Positions 8,031-14,405 of a stretch of DNA of 14,418 nt are shown one piece after another. The notes beneath the pieces are model-generated. The model was not told the DNA's origin, did no database searches, and was given only the letters and a program-made list of their open reading frames with translations. How positions within the stretch are numbered: position 1 is the stretch's first letter; each line of letters opens with the position of its first letter. Source of the DNA: Asterionellopsis glacialis. Its lineage: Eukaryota > Bacillariophyta > Plagiogrammaphyceae > Rhaphoneidales > Asterionellopsidaceae. The stretch spans positions 1 through 14,418 of the forward strand of contig WKLE02000622.1 in the NCBI GenBank assembly GCA_014885115.2, given 5' to 3'. The position numbers were made by a program, and so were the translations under genes.

Positions 8031-8395
8031 GTAGTCACAAATCCGCTGAACATTTCAGTCCCGCAGATGCAGCATCCTTTTATCTTATTCTACATCGACC
8101 CAGATCCAGGCCCTCGTTGATTATCCCGGGTTATTTTTTTATCCCGGGCTATTTTTTGTCCCGAGTTATTTTTAGTCGTAGTTGACAAATCTGTGAGAAC
8201 CCCCAGCGAAACCCTAAAATCCAGATGCATGTCTGAGTCACGAAAGGTGTTATACCACCAATACGGATCAGAATTAGTCCAAGTTATGCTTGTGACTTTA
8301 GATCATTCGATATTCCTAAAAATCATATACATCTGTATGATGACGAAGAAAATAGAAAAAAGGAAGAGAATCATCAAGCAAATGATGACGCAGGG
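8031..8395. repeat. Repeat A2, right copy of the direct duplication
   Basis: It matches 1-365 in the same orientation, with indels in the CCCGGG/T-rich motif (three units here, near 8125-8178). Similarity ends at GATGACGCA, exactly where a run of nine G residues begins (8393-8401). The next 240 bp do not match what follows in the left copy, and similarity resumes as repeat B2 at 8639. Confidence 0.9.
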
Positions 8396-8490
8396 GGGGG
8401 GACTAGTAAGTACACGTATCATGCATCATGATCATCAGAAACAAAATAAAGGACCAAAGTAAATATGATAACATTGATGAGAATGATAAC
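8265..8490. pseudogene. Scrambled relic of gene X inside and beyond repeat A2
   Basis: Three pieces are visible. About 8265-8330 is the antisense LLGISNDL block, as in A1. About 8328-8392 carries the plus-strand N-terminal piece (YDDEE, then KKEENHQANDDA at the nucleotide level, frame broken by a short A-run). About 8427-8490 is a further plus-strand piece whose DNA follows the HNHQKQTNDKVSHHNINDEE part of gene X: shared CATCAGAAACAAA, then AAAGTAA, then ATTGATGAG. This third piece has no counterpart in A1. The plus-strand pieces are in gene order, and the LLGISNDL block is inverted in front of them. Confidence 0.6.
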
Positions 8491-8638
8491 TAAAAACCAA
8501 AGAATTACGTTCTAAAACATTGTACTAAATTTTGAATCTCTGGGCATCCTCGGTTGAATAGAATGTTCCTTTGGCGCACAAATAATGTTTTGTTTTATGA
8601 TTTTTCTTTTCCTGTAATGGACAAATATATAGATATGA
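8491..8638. other. Spacer between A2 and B2
   Basis: This AT-rich sequence has no recognisable gene. It is the part of the right-hand segment that in the left-hand copy is replaced by copia remnant 1 with its partial LTR. Confidence 0.5.
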
Positions 8639-8868
8639 CTGAAGTTACATATGATGAACATGCAAGCATCACTTCTGCTTTGTTCATGCAATCGTCATCC
8701 ACCGGTGATCATATCTTTTAGGGATCAAAATTGTCAATGACTCCAAAAACAACAACAAGAGCGCAAATGAAATCAAGCAATCCCTCAGCAAGCTTTGCAC
8801 ACTGCATGTATTGTCCTCTCTCTTTCCCCTGAACATCAAGGCCACCAATTAAAAAATGTGTGAAGCTT
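8639..8868. repeat. Repeat B2, right copy (matches 1558-1785)
   Basis: It covers the last 41 or so codons of gene Y and about 80 bp of 3' flank, nearly identical to B1. Conservation of the non-coding 80 bp shows a DNA-level duplication, not only protein similarity. Confidence 0.9.
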
Positions 8869-9350
8869 GGAATACGGTCAAAGTCCTCAGATTTCTGGAG
8901 TAGACCAGGTGCTACACACGTGAGGGCACTTTCTGGTGCTCCAATTAAAATATAAACGAACGCATACCAAATAACTTCCCCAAAAATGTCTGGGTCAGTG
9001 CAACCACCCTGGTAACCAGGAACAACAACGTTTCCTCCAGGATTAATTCCTAATGGTGGTCCATCACCATTAAGCTCCCTAGCATTATGGATGTTAACAC
9101 TTTCGTGAAGCTTTGTAGCCATATCAGTGAACTTCTTAAAGTCAACACCTTTGTTATGAAGCTTCTCCTTCATGTCATTGAGGCGGAGACTGCCTTCTTT
9201 GGCATTTGCCATGGGTGCAAAGATGCCAACAGCAACGAGGGTAAACTTGAAGAAAGATGAGAAGACTTTCATGATTTTACTTGAAACTTTCCAGAGAGAG
9301 GCTGTACTAGTAGACAGCAATACTATGAGAAATAAAACAGCGAAACACAA
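8718..9350 (-). CDS. Gene Y: hypothetical secreted or membrane-associated protein
   Basis: The open frame runs from ATG at 9350 to TAA at 8718-8720 (210 codons). The likelier start is the ATG at 9272 (residue 27). It begins MKVFSSFFKFTLVAVGIFAP, a classic signal peptide ending M-A-N-A before KEGS, and it leaves room for a leader after the TATA-like box at about 9376-9385; the first ATG would lie at or beside the transcription start. The mature part (about 160 residues) has an amphipathic Lys-rich segment (NDMKEKLHNKGVDFKKF), a Gly/Pro loop (GPPLGINPGG), two hydrophobic stretches (about 123-141 and 187-205) and four Cys (117, 145, 184, 196). The C-terminus is FGVIDNFDP. I do not recognise the family. 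The paralogue fragment at 1637-1762 supports a real gene. Confidence 0.75.
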   Translation of the reverse strand: MCFAVLFLIVLLSTSTASLWKVSSKIMKVFSSFFKFTLVAVGIFAPMANAKEGSLRLNDMKEKLHNKGVDFKKFTDMATKLHESVNIHNARELNGDGPPLGINPGGNVVVPGYQGGCTDPDIFGEVIWYAFVYILIGAPESALTCVAPGLLQKSEDFDRIPSFTHFLIGGLDVQGKERGQYMQCAKLAEGLLDFICALVVVFGVIDNFDP

Positions 9351-9375
9351 CTTTTTGTTGTTAGATGCGTCGTAT

Positions 9376-9387
9376 CTTTTTATATAG
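9376..9387 (-). promoter_or_regulatory. TATA-like box of gene Y
   Basis: The minus strand reads CTATATAAAAAG, a strong TATA match. With usual spacing, transcription would start near 9350-9358. This favours the downstream ATG at 9272 as the translation start. There is no experimental support in the sequence itself. Confidence 0.45.
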
Positions 9388-9652
9388 TAGTACAGTACGC
9401 ATTTGTAAACTCGAATGCTTCCAAGTAGTACATCATTGAATAATTATTACTCCCTGAGTAAATGGCCAAGCATCAAGCACTGCCGTATGATGCATCTTCC
9501 GTATAAGCATCGGATGCTGAAACCATGTTGCACTATTATAATTTACTAGACAATCTGTTGTTCCCTTACCTTTTCCGAACTGTATACCGGTTATAGACAA
9601 GGCAAAATAAAAATTATGAGATCTGATGTGTGAGAATGAGTGCTGTGCGTTT
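9388..9652. other. Intergenic stretch with no supported gene
   Basis: A 91-codon minus frame (9433-9708) exists here but has no family features. Its upper part overlaps the better supported C-terminal tail at 9653-9835 in another frame, so I leave it out. I see no repeat or RNA gene. Confidence 0.4.
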
Positions 9653-9835
9653 TTAATCGTAGAGCTGATCAAAGTTTTCGGGTGCCTTTGCTTCTTCAAG
9701 TTTCTCAAGAATGGGCATATTTATTTGATGCTGGATGTGAGCCTGGAGAATGGAGATTGAAGTGTGACTATCTCTGATGTTTTGAGGCGATGATACTAGT
9801 AACTTCAAAGAAGGGAAAAAAGAACAACAAAGAAA
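9653..9835 (-). pseudogene. C-terminal tail, copy 1, of an unknown protein
   Basis: The minus strand is open for about 60 codons to TAA at 9653-9655 and ends with SISILQAHIQHQINMPILEK, then LEEAKAPENFDQLYD. A second copy at 9870-10076 ends SISTLQMQYQINRPTLERLE, then EAKAFDNYCI. The differences are conservative (K/R, I/L), which suggests protein-level constraint in their history. There is no early start codon here; the piece may be a last exon (CTTTAG near 9834 could be an acceptor) or a gene relic. Family not recognised. Confidence 0.45.
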
Positions 9836-9972
9836 CTAAAGTATATCTCACTGGGACGTTTCATACGGACTATATGCAGTAGTTATCGAAGGCCTTTGCT
9901 TCTTCAAGTCTCTCAAGCGTGGGTCTATTTATTTGATATTGCATCTGGAGAGTTGAGATTGAAGCGTGAGGA
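9682..9972. repeat. Direct repeat pair of about 80 bp
   Basis: Positions 9682-9766 and 9889-9971 match in the same orientation (shared CCTTTGCTTCTTCAAG, TCTCAAG, TATTTATTTGAT, GAGATTGAAG), with small indels. They carry the two related C-terminal tails described above. Confidence 0.8.
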
Positions 9973-10076
9973 CAAACGAGCACTAAAAGGTGCTCGTTTT
10001 TTACTATTAGGAGCCAATAAAAGTGCTCATTTTTCCGGACAATCTTTGTTGTGAGTATCTTTTTTGTTGAATCCAT
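9870..10076 (-). CDS. Small protein or relic with C-terminal tail, copy 2
   Basis: The frame of 68 codons runs from ATG at 10076 to TAG at 9870-9872. It begins MDSTKKILTTKIVRKNEHFY and ends with the LERLEEAKA tail shared with 9653-9835. Its middle contains the related pair KNEHFYWLLIV and KNEHLLVLV, coming from a short DNA repeat. A perfect hairpin with a T-run (9974-10002) lies inside the frame. The 5' half is AT-rich and unconvincing as protein, while the tail is supported by the second copy. It may be a relic whose upstream part is accidental. Confidence 0.35.
   Translation of the reverse strand: MDSTKKILTTKIVRKNEHFYWLLIVKNEHLLVLVCPHASISTLQMQYQINRPTLERLEEAKAFDNYCI
9974..10002 (+). terminator. 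Hairpin followed by T-run, terminator-like
   Basis: AAACGAGCAC (9974-9983) and GTGCTCGTTT (9990-9999) form a perfect 10-bp stem around the loop TAAAAG, and the T-run continues to 10002. This is the shape of a bacterial intrinsic terminator. In a eukaryotic nucleus a run of T could end RNA polymerase III transcription, but no A/B boxes or small RNA gene were recognised upstream. It may simply be a chance inverted repeat inside an AT-rich relic. Confidence 0.3.
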
Positions 10077-10089
10077 CCAATATTATTTT

Positions 10090-10300
10090 TTCTATCATTA
10101 GTTTGATATGCATACATTTTCCCGAAACCTCCATCATTTCCTACTTCAACATCTCTATCTTCCTAACGGTACAGCAACAATAACGTGCACGGTAGTACAT
10201 GCCTACTAATTCTTCCTCTTCCACTGATGATATTACTACACCTACAGTAGATACAAGGATAAGAGATTCTTTTTATCTCATACTAGCATCAGGTACAACG
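10090..10300 (+). pseudogene. Inverted relic of gene X (C-terminus and 3' flank)
   Basis: On the plus strand, CAACAATAACG (near 10168) and AGTACATGCCTACT (about 10195-10208) match the coding strand of gene X around residues 242-250. The relic then reads MPTNSSSSTDDITT against MPTSSTDDDITT. After a deletion of roughly 90 bp it matches the 3' flank of gene X (GATACAAGGATAAGAGATTC at 10249-10268). Weaker similarity extends up towards the membrane segment, near 10090-10160. This copy is in opposite orientation to gene X. There is no usable frame, since the hydrophobic segment is not preserved. Confidence 0.65.
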
Positions 10301-10664
10301 TATATTTACTGGAGAGACAAATATACCAATGCTGGAAACTACAATTAAGACATCAGAAAGAGAGACATTGATTGCGTCAAAAGTGTTGTAAAATATATCA
10401 CTCTATAAACATAATATAGCTGGTTGTCTTGCGCAACAACTATTTCTAACAAGGAATAATAATTACGGTAGCGGATAATGTAACGTATTGTCGGTACTGT
10501 CGAATATGAGTAAGTGTGTACCTTGTAGGTTTTTTCCCAGTAACTGTACCAGGTATGCAAAAATATCTTTCTCTCACAGTATGAGAAATGTTGCATTGTC
10601 GTAAGAAAAAAGGCTTTTTCTCAGAAAACGGGTGTATATTATTTATTTCCACATTTAAGTTGTT
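10301..10664. other. AT-rich stretch without a supported gene
   Basis: Only overlapping minus-strand frames of about 80 codons occur (10345-10596 and 10446-10685), without recognisable motifs. I see no RNA gene. CTGTACCAGGTATG near 10543 resembles GTACCAGGTAC at 10986-10996. Confidence 0.4.
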
Positions 10665-10784
10665 GAGATTAGGTTCCTGGAACATCCGTGAAAATGGACA
10701 ATTTGAGATTATGTTCCTGGAACATCCGTGAAAATGGACAATTTGATATTATGTTCCTGGAACATCCGTGAAAATGGACAACTT
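10665..10784. repeat. Tandem repeat, three units of 40 bp
   Basis: The units are 10665-10704, 10705-10744 and 10745-10784, almost identical. Each contains GTTCCTGGAACATCC and then GTGAAAATGGACAA. Units 2 and 3 hold the perfect odd palindrome ATGTTCC-T-GGAACAT; unit 1 differs in one base (AG for AT at its start). The regular spacing of a dyad-symmetric site looks like an array of protein-binding sites, but it may be an ordinary minisatellite. Confidence 0.95.
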
Positions 10785-11095
10785 GGAGCAGATATTAGTT
10801 TTGAAGTTGGATGAAAGTTTCATTTGACAGCAGATACCCGAAGAACTATCCGTTCCTGCACAGATGTTAGTAGTGATTTCTGGTTGATTGCAACGGATCT
10901 CAAATAATATACGGAGTAATTGATTATCGAGTTCCGGTTCAAGAGTTTTGCACTGGATTGAAGATTCATAGGAATCTTTATGATAGTACCAGGTACTTGG
11001 AGCACACATGGTCCTGTTTTGCAACGGATTGAAGACTCGTAGAATACTGCAAAAATATTTTCCCAAGCATGACGTCACCGCTTAAATAAAACCGT
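10785..11095. other. Stretch with a short internal direct repeat, no gene
   Basis: Positions 10945-10970 and 11016-11041 match over about 26 bp (TTTTGCA, then GGATTGAAGA, then TAG), with 71 bp spacing; a shorter partial match GATTGCAACGGAT is at 10886-10898. Minus frames here (10749-11078 and 10820-11005) show no family features. Confidence 0.5.
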
Positions 11096-11208
11096 TTGAA
11101 CGTCAAAAGTTGCAAATTTTGTTTTTTTGGTTCCTCGACAATGACGAACCAATGTTGCACAGGTAGAGGCGAAAATCCCATGTTGGTGGTTGGCAACTTG
11201 ATTACGCA

Positions 11209-11285
11209 AGGAGGAGAGAAAATAGAAGAGAGAGGAAGGGGAAAGAGAGGAAAGAGGGGGGGAAAGAAAAAAAGGAAGAGAAATG
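11209..11285 (+). repeat. Purine tract of about 77 bp
   Basis: On the plus strand the sequence is almost wholly A and G, apart from a T near 11223, in GGAGAGAAAATAGAAGAG and later GGAAAGAGGGGGGG. Such tracts can adopt triplex structures and are slippage-prone. It lies about 30 bp outside the long inverted-repeat element. The minus-strand frame across it (11075-11326) gives only low-complexity S/L/P and is not a convincing gene. Confidence 0.85.
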
Positions 11286-11314
11286 TAATTTTTTACAAGA
11301 TTATTAAAACTACA

Positions 11315-11872
11315 CATATTATCCATTGAAAGTAACTGGGAAATATTTTTTTCGGGGATGGAATATCCCTTGATTTTTTTTCTTCGAGTCGGGCCAATTT
11401 TTTTCTTGTGTTATTTCCTAAAAAAAGAGGCGGTATTTTCCAACATTCTACCATGGAAGCACCGTAGAATCTCTACTGAGTTCTACGGTACCAGACAAGA
11501 AGAATTCATGACATTCTTGATGAAAAATCTCTTTTGTCGATACCAACAATGATGGAACCAAATGGGTTCTTTAGAAGAGTTTACAATCAAAACTAGTGAT
11601 GAGGGCAACCCTTTGGGTTTTTGTTATCATAGGGTGAGGGAGTATGTATAAGGATAAAGGGTAGAATGTGAGGAAATATGCTACATATTGTTGTCACAAA
11701 AAAATATTGACCTGTGTGTCATGCCATCAACAATCTACAGTTGGGTAATGTACTAGAGCTACGCCCAAGAGAAGAAGAAAACATCAAGATTCTCTTACAG
11801 ATCACTTCAGGCACTGTCGACAATGATGAAGACCAATTCATCCTATTCAAGCCATCATATTACAGGAAATAA
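11315..11872 (+). repeat. Left arm of the inverted repeat, with coding-like content
   Basis: Reading inward, three stretches are shared with the right arm and stay protein-like. First is ISTEFYGTRQEEFMTFL (right arm ISTEFYSIRKEEFTSFL). Second is MGSLEEFTIKTSDEG through YHRVREYV then stop (right arm MGPLEEFTMETSDEG through YHRVREYI then stop). Third is VLELRP..., then QITSGTVDNDEDQF to a stop at 11870-11872 (right arm VLELQD..., KITGDNIDDDGAKF to a stop). They lie in different frames and are separated by stops, so each arm could be an old gene, possibly with introns. Confidence 0.55.
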
Positions 11873-12170
11873 ACAATATCTGTTTTGGGTGATTGTCGTA
11901 GGTGGAGAATATGATCATTCTAAGGTGCACTGCAATCCTCATGCATGTGACTGCAAAGAAGAAATTACACCTAAACTTAAGAAGCTCAAGATGAAGAATG
12001 TTGTACTTGTACGAACTTTAGTGCATCAGTATTGGTTTATTGCTGTGATGAAGCTTTACAATTGGAACATAAACAGTATTTGCTACAGTTCCAGATGCAA
12101 TGTAGTACAACAGTACCATTCTTCCACGAGAGAAATGTCAGGTTTAGCTGCAGACAACTTGAGCATGTAA
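11823..12170 (+). other. 115-codon open frame in the spacer
   Basis: The frame MMKTNSSYSSHHITGNKQYL... runs to a stop at 12168-12170. It starts in the inner, weakly repeated part of the left arm but in a different frame from the arm's conserved reading. It includes HSKVHCNPHACDCKEEI, a Cys/His-containing stretch, and KLKKLKMKNVVLV. I recognise no transposase or other domain. It could be a chance frame or a decayed element gene. Confidence 0.25.
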
Positions 12171-12637
12171 TATAGACCGTCTTTTACAAGAGCTTGTTGA
12201 GTAGTGCTCGCTTGTGGCATAACAACTGCAAAAGCTTGACCTATTGCTAGACTGAATTTCAATGAGCCATTCTTCTTGTCTCAAAATTTAACTTTTCAAT
12301 GATTTCTTGATTTCTTCCATGAGTGTCATAATTTATAACCGTCATGCCAACTCCAACTCAAGATATTACAAAATTGGGAAGGCCATTTTTTCTTATTTAA
12401 TTTAGGTTAATTCTTGTCAGTAAATTTTCTTTTGTAATTATGATTGAATTGTTTTTGGTGTGGATGCTCAATCGTTGTTTATCATTGGTCATTGTTGTTG
12501 AATTGTTGTTTCTTGTTATTATAATTTTAATATCTGTCCTTTGTCTTCCAGCAGAGCAAACGCAAACAGGCAGATACAAGCCAAAAAATAAGAGATTAAC
12601 ATTCTCTTTATTTGCTATATTGATAAAATTTCATTTG
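12171..12637. other. Inner spacer of the inverted-repeat element
   Basis: AT-rich, with no recognised gene. Two complementary short frames (12397-12579 minus, 12440-12643 plus) show no motifs. Confidence 0.4.
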
Positions 12638-13181
12638 CTATAATGGTATGGCTTGAAGAAGTTTGAATTTGGCTCCATCATCGTCAATGTTATCTCCTGT
12701 GATCTTGTCGGAAAATCTTCTTGTCGTGTCCTGTAGCTCTAGTACATTACCCTATGGTAGATTGTTGATGGCATGACACACAGGTCAATATTTTTTGTGA
12801 CAACAATATGTAGCATATTTCCTCACATTCTACCCTTTTTCCTTATATATACTCCCTTACCCTATGATACCAAGCACCCAAAGAGATGCCCTCATCACTA
12901 GTTTCCATTGTAAACTCTTCTAAAGGACCCATTTAGTTCCATCATTGTTGGCAGTATCAAACAAGATTTTTTGACAAGAATGATGTGAATTCTTCTTTTC
13001 TGATACTGTAGAACTCAGTAGAGATTCTATGGTGCTTCCATGGTAGAATGATGGAAAATACCGCCTCTTTTTTTAGGAAATAAAACACAAGAAAAAAATT
13101 GGCCCAACTCGAAGAAAAAAAATCAAGGGATATTCCATCCCCAGAAAAAATATTTCCCAGTTACTTTCAATGGATAATATG
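12638..13181 (-). repeat. Right arm of the inverted repeat
   Basis: This is the reverse-complement partner of the left arm. It preserves the same three protein-like stretches on the minus strand, ending VLELQDTTRRFSDKITGDN, then IDDDGAKFKLLQAIPL and stop at 12638-12640. A TAG breaks the frame before GNVLELQ. Differences from the left arm include both silent and conservative changes. Confidence 0.7.
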
Positions 13182-13221
13182 GTAATTAAAAGTATGACAG
13201 AAATTTTAAAAAGAAATTATT

Positions 13222-13254
13222 GAAATTTAATTTAATTTAATTTAATTTGATTTA
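13222..13254. repeat. AATTT microsatellite
   Basis: A 5-bp unit (AATTT) is repeated about five times between the long inverted-repeat element and the next inverted-repeat nest. Confidence 0.9.
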
Positions 13255-13419
13255 GTGATTAATTATATGAATACGTTGGCAAACTGAACCTGGGAATCCC
13301 AGGAAACTTCAAAATTCCAGTAGTACAACAAAGTATCACAAAAACGTGAAATCTGTACTGAAAACCTGAAGATTAAAAAAATTTCTTCACTTAGGAATAG
13401 AAAACTTTAAGAAGTTTCT

Positions 13420-13452
13420 TCAAAGAAACTTCAAAGAAACTTTAAAGAAACT
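13420..13452. repeat. 11-bp tandem repeat, three units
   Basis: Units TCAAAGAAACT, TCAAAGAAACT and TTAAAGAAACT lie head to tail. Together with the preceding GAAGTTTCTT they also make the palindrome GAAGTTTCTT-CA-AAGAAACTTC (13411-13432). Confidence 0.9.
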
Positions 13453-13460
13453 TTTTCAAG

Positions 13461-13937
13461 TTACTAATTTTTTTTCAAGTTAGTAACTAAAACTAATCAG
13501 TTATTTTTATCCCATCCACATGACATATTGGTATTACCTCTAAATAAAATGACCCAAACTAACCAAAAAACTTCTTTTGGTTAGTGATTCTTTTTCAAGT
13601 TAGTAACTAAAAAATCAGTAATTCTTTCTATCTTTTGTACATGACTGGTTGGTATCTATTCTACAGTCAATAATCAAATAATTACAGATTTTTTTAGTTA
13701 CTAACTTCAGAAAGAATCACACTAACCGAAAAAGATTTTTGATTTGGTTGGGTGAATTGATGTAGAAGAAGTACAATTCACCATGTACATGTGACAGAAG
13801 AGATGGTTACTAACTTGAAAAAGAATTACTAACTTGAAGAAGTTTTTGTTTTCACTGTATTAAATATACCAACCGATCAAGTACAAAAGATAGAACCAAT
13901 TACAGATTTTTTTAGTTATTAACTTCAGAAAGTGTGA
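13461..13937. repeat. Array of a 60-bp unit in both orientations, with a MITE-like hairpin
   Basis: A unit beginning CAAGTTAGTAACTAAAA and ending near TTGGTAT occurs forward at about 13480-13533 and 13594-13655, and inverted at about 13867-13933. Shorter inverted parts lie at 13681-13717 and 13800-13840. The piece 13578-13729 has terminal inverted arms of about 45 bp (GGTTAGTG...ATTCTTT...AGTTAGTAACTAAAAAA) around a 60-bp loop, the shape of a MITE of about 152 bp. All contain GTTAGTAAC, itself a palindrome. No gene is seen in 13461-13911. Confidence 0.8.
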
Positions 13938-14220
13938 GTAGGTCATGTTCAGTCCAGTCCTGCAGAGCAAAATGTTTCATATCCATATGTTGGGTACCTT
14001 TGGTCCGTCGTGACACATTGGCCATGTGCAGGGCTCCTTTGCTATCTCTGTAAAGAATTGTTGGTAAGTACTGTGGGTATCCTAGTTTGAAGAGGATGGA
14101 CCCCAGGTAGAGTATTTGTTTACCGGCTTTGCATGCGGCAGCGAATTCTGCTTTGGTCAACGACAGGGCAACTGTCAGTTGATACTTTGTTTTGTAGCAG
14201 GTTTTCAGTACAGTTTTCAC
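13912..14220 (-). pseudogene. Copia remnant 3: RNase H fragment
   Basis: The minus frame reads YQLTVALSLTKAEFAAACKA, then GKQILYLGSILFKLGYPQY, ILYRDSKGALHMANVSRRTK and HMDMKHFALQDWTEHDLL. These are the second half of a copia RNase H, with the RDSKGALHMAN Asp and the HMDMKHFAL motif present. The last residues (SEVNN) and the stop come from the AT-rich repeat unit at 13912-13937, so the gene is cut by or fused to that repeat. Its motifs differ from remnants 1 and 2, so it is a third copia lineage. Nothing upstream of MKTVLKTC is copia-like: it runs into the 79-bp inverted arm. Confidence 0.88.
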
Positions 14221-14276
14221 ATTTTTGTGATACTTTGTTGTACTTCCGGAATTTCAAAGTTTCCTGGATTTCCCTG

Positions 14277-14405
14277 TACTCATACTCTAATAAATACTAC
14301 TGGAGCGCACCTAAAACTCTTTTTTGAGCAAGAAGGCTAAATTGATCAAGCCTCCTTTCCGGGTTTCCCCGTATCAAATTAGCTTTTCTGGATTAGTTTG
14401 TTCAA
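14277..14405. other. Right-end spacer
   Basis: No gene or repeat partner in the window was recognised. Short plus frames crossing from 14116 are shadows of the RNase H fragment. Confidence 0.4.

Larger units (their letters stand above)
11315..13181. mobile_element. Long inverted-repeat element (candidate non-autonomous DNA transposon)
   Basis: The arms 11315-11762 and 12733-13181 are close reverse complements over about 450 bp (by eye mostly matching, with small indels). The outer ends are CATATTATCCATTGAAAG. Weaker similarity continues inward to about 11872 and 12638. The spacer has no transposase motif that I recognise. Flanks ATTAAAACT on the left and ATTAAAAGT on the right agree at 8 of 9 positions and could be a diverged 9-bp target duplication, as made by Mutator-like elements. 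In that case the termini would be a few bases further out and imperfect. Foldback-type elements or an inverted gene duplication are alternatives. Confidence 0.7.
13290..14276. repeat. Region bracketed by 79-bp inverted arms
   Basis: Positions 13290-13368 are the reverse complement, with about ten differences, of 14198-14276. Shared parts include CAGGTTTTCAGTACAG, TTTTTGTGATACTTTGTTGTAC and GTTTCCTGG. The right arm runs into the start of the third copia RNase H frame, and the left arm is an isolated copy. The bracketed 987 bp contains the palindromic repeat array below. It may be one composite mobile element or nested insertions. Confidence 0.75.

Noticed and set aside
9433..9708. 91-codon minus-strand frame
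   Set aside because: No recognisable features; overlaps the better supported tail frame that is conserved in two copies.
10665..10784. Heat-shock elements or a CRISPR-like array
   Set aside because: TTC and GAA are three bases apart, not the two required for a heat-shock element. The units are contiguous, with no variable spacers, so it is not CRISPR.
10345..11078. Several minus-strand frames of 60-109 codons
   Set aside because: AT-rich, overlapping one another, no motifs, and partly formed by the 40-bp tandem repeat.
11075..11326. Minus-strand frame with Ser/Leu/Pro-rich core
   Set aside because: It is the translation of the purine tract's complement and has no further support.
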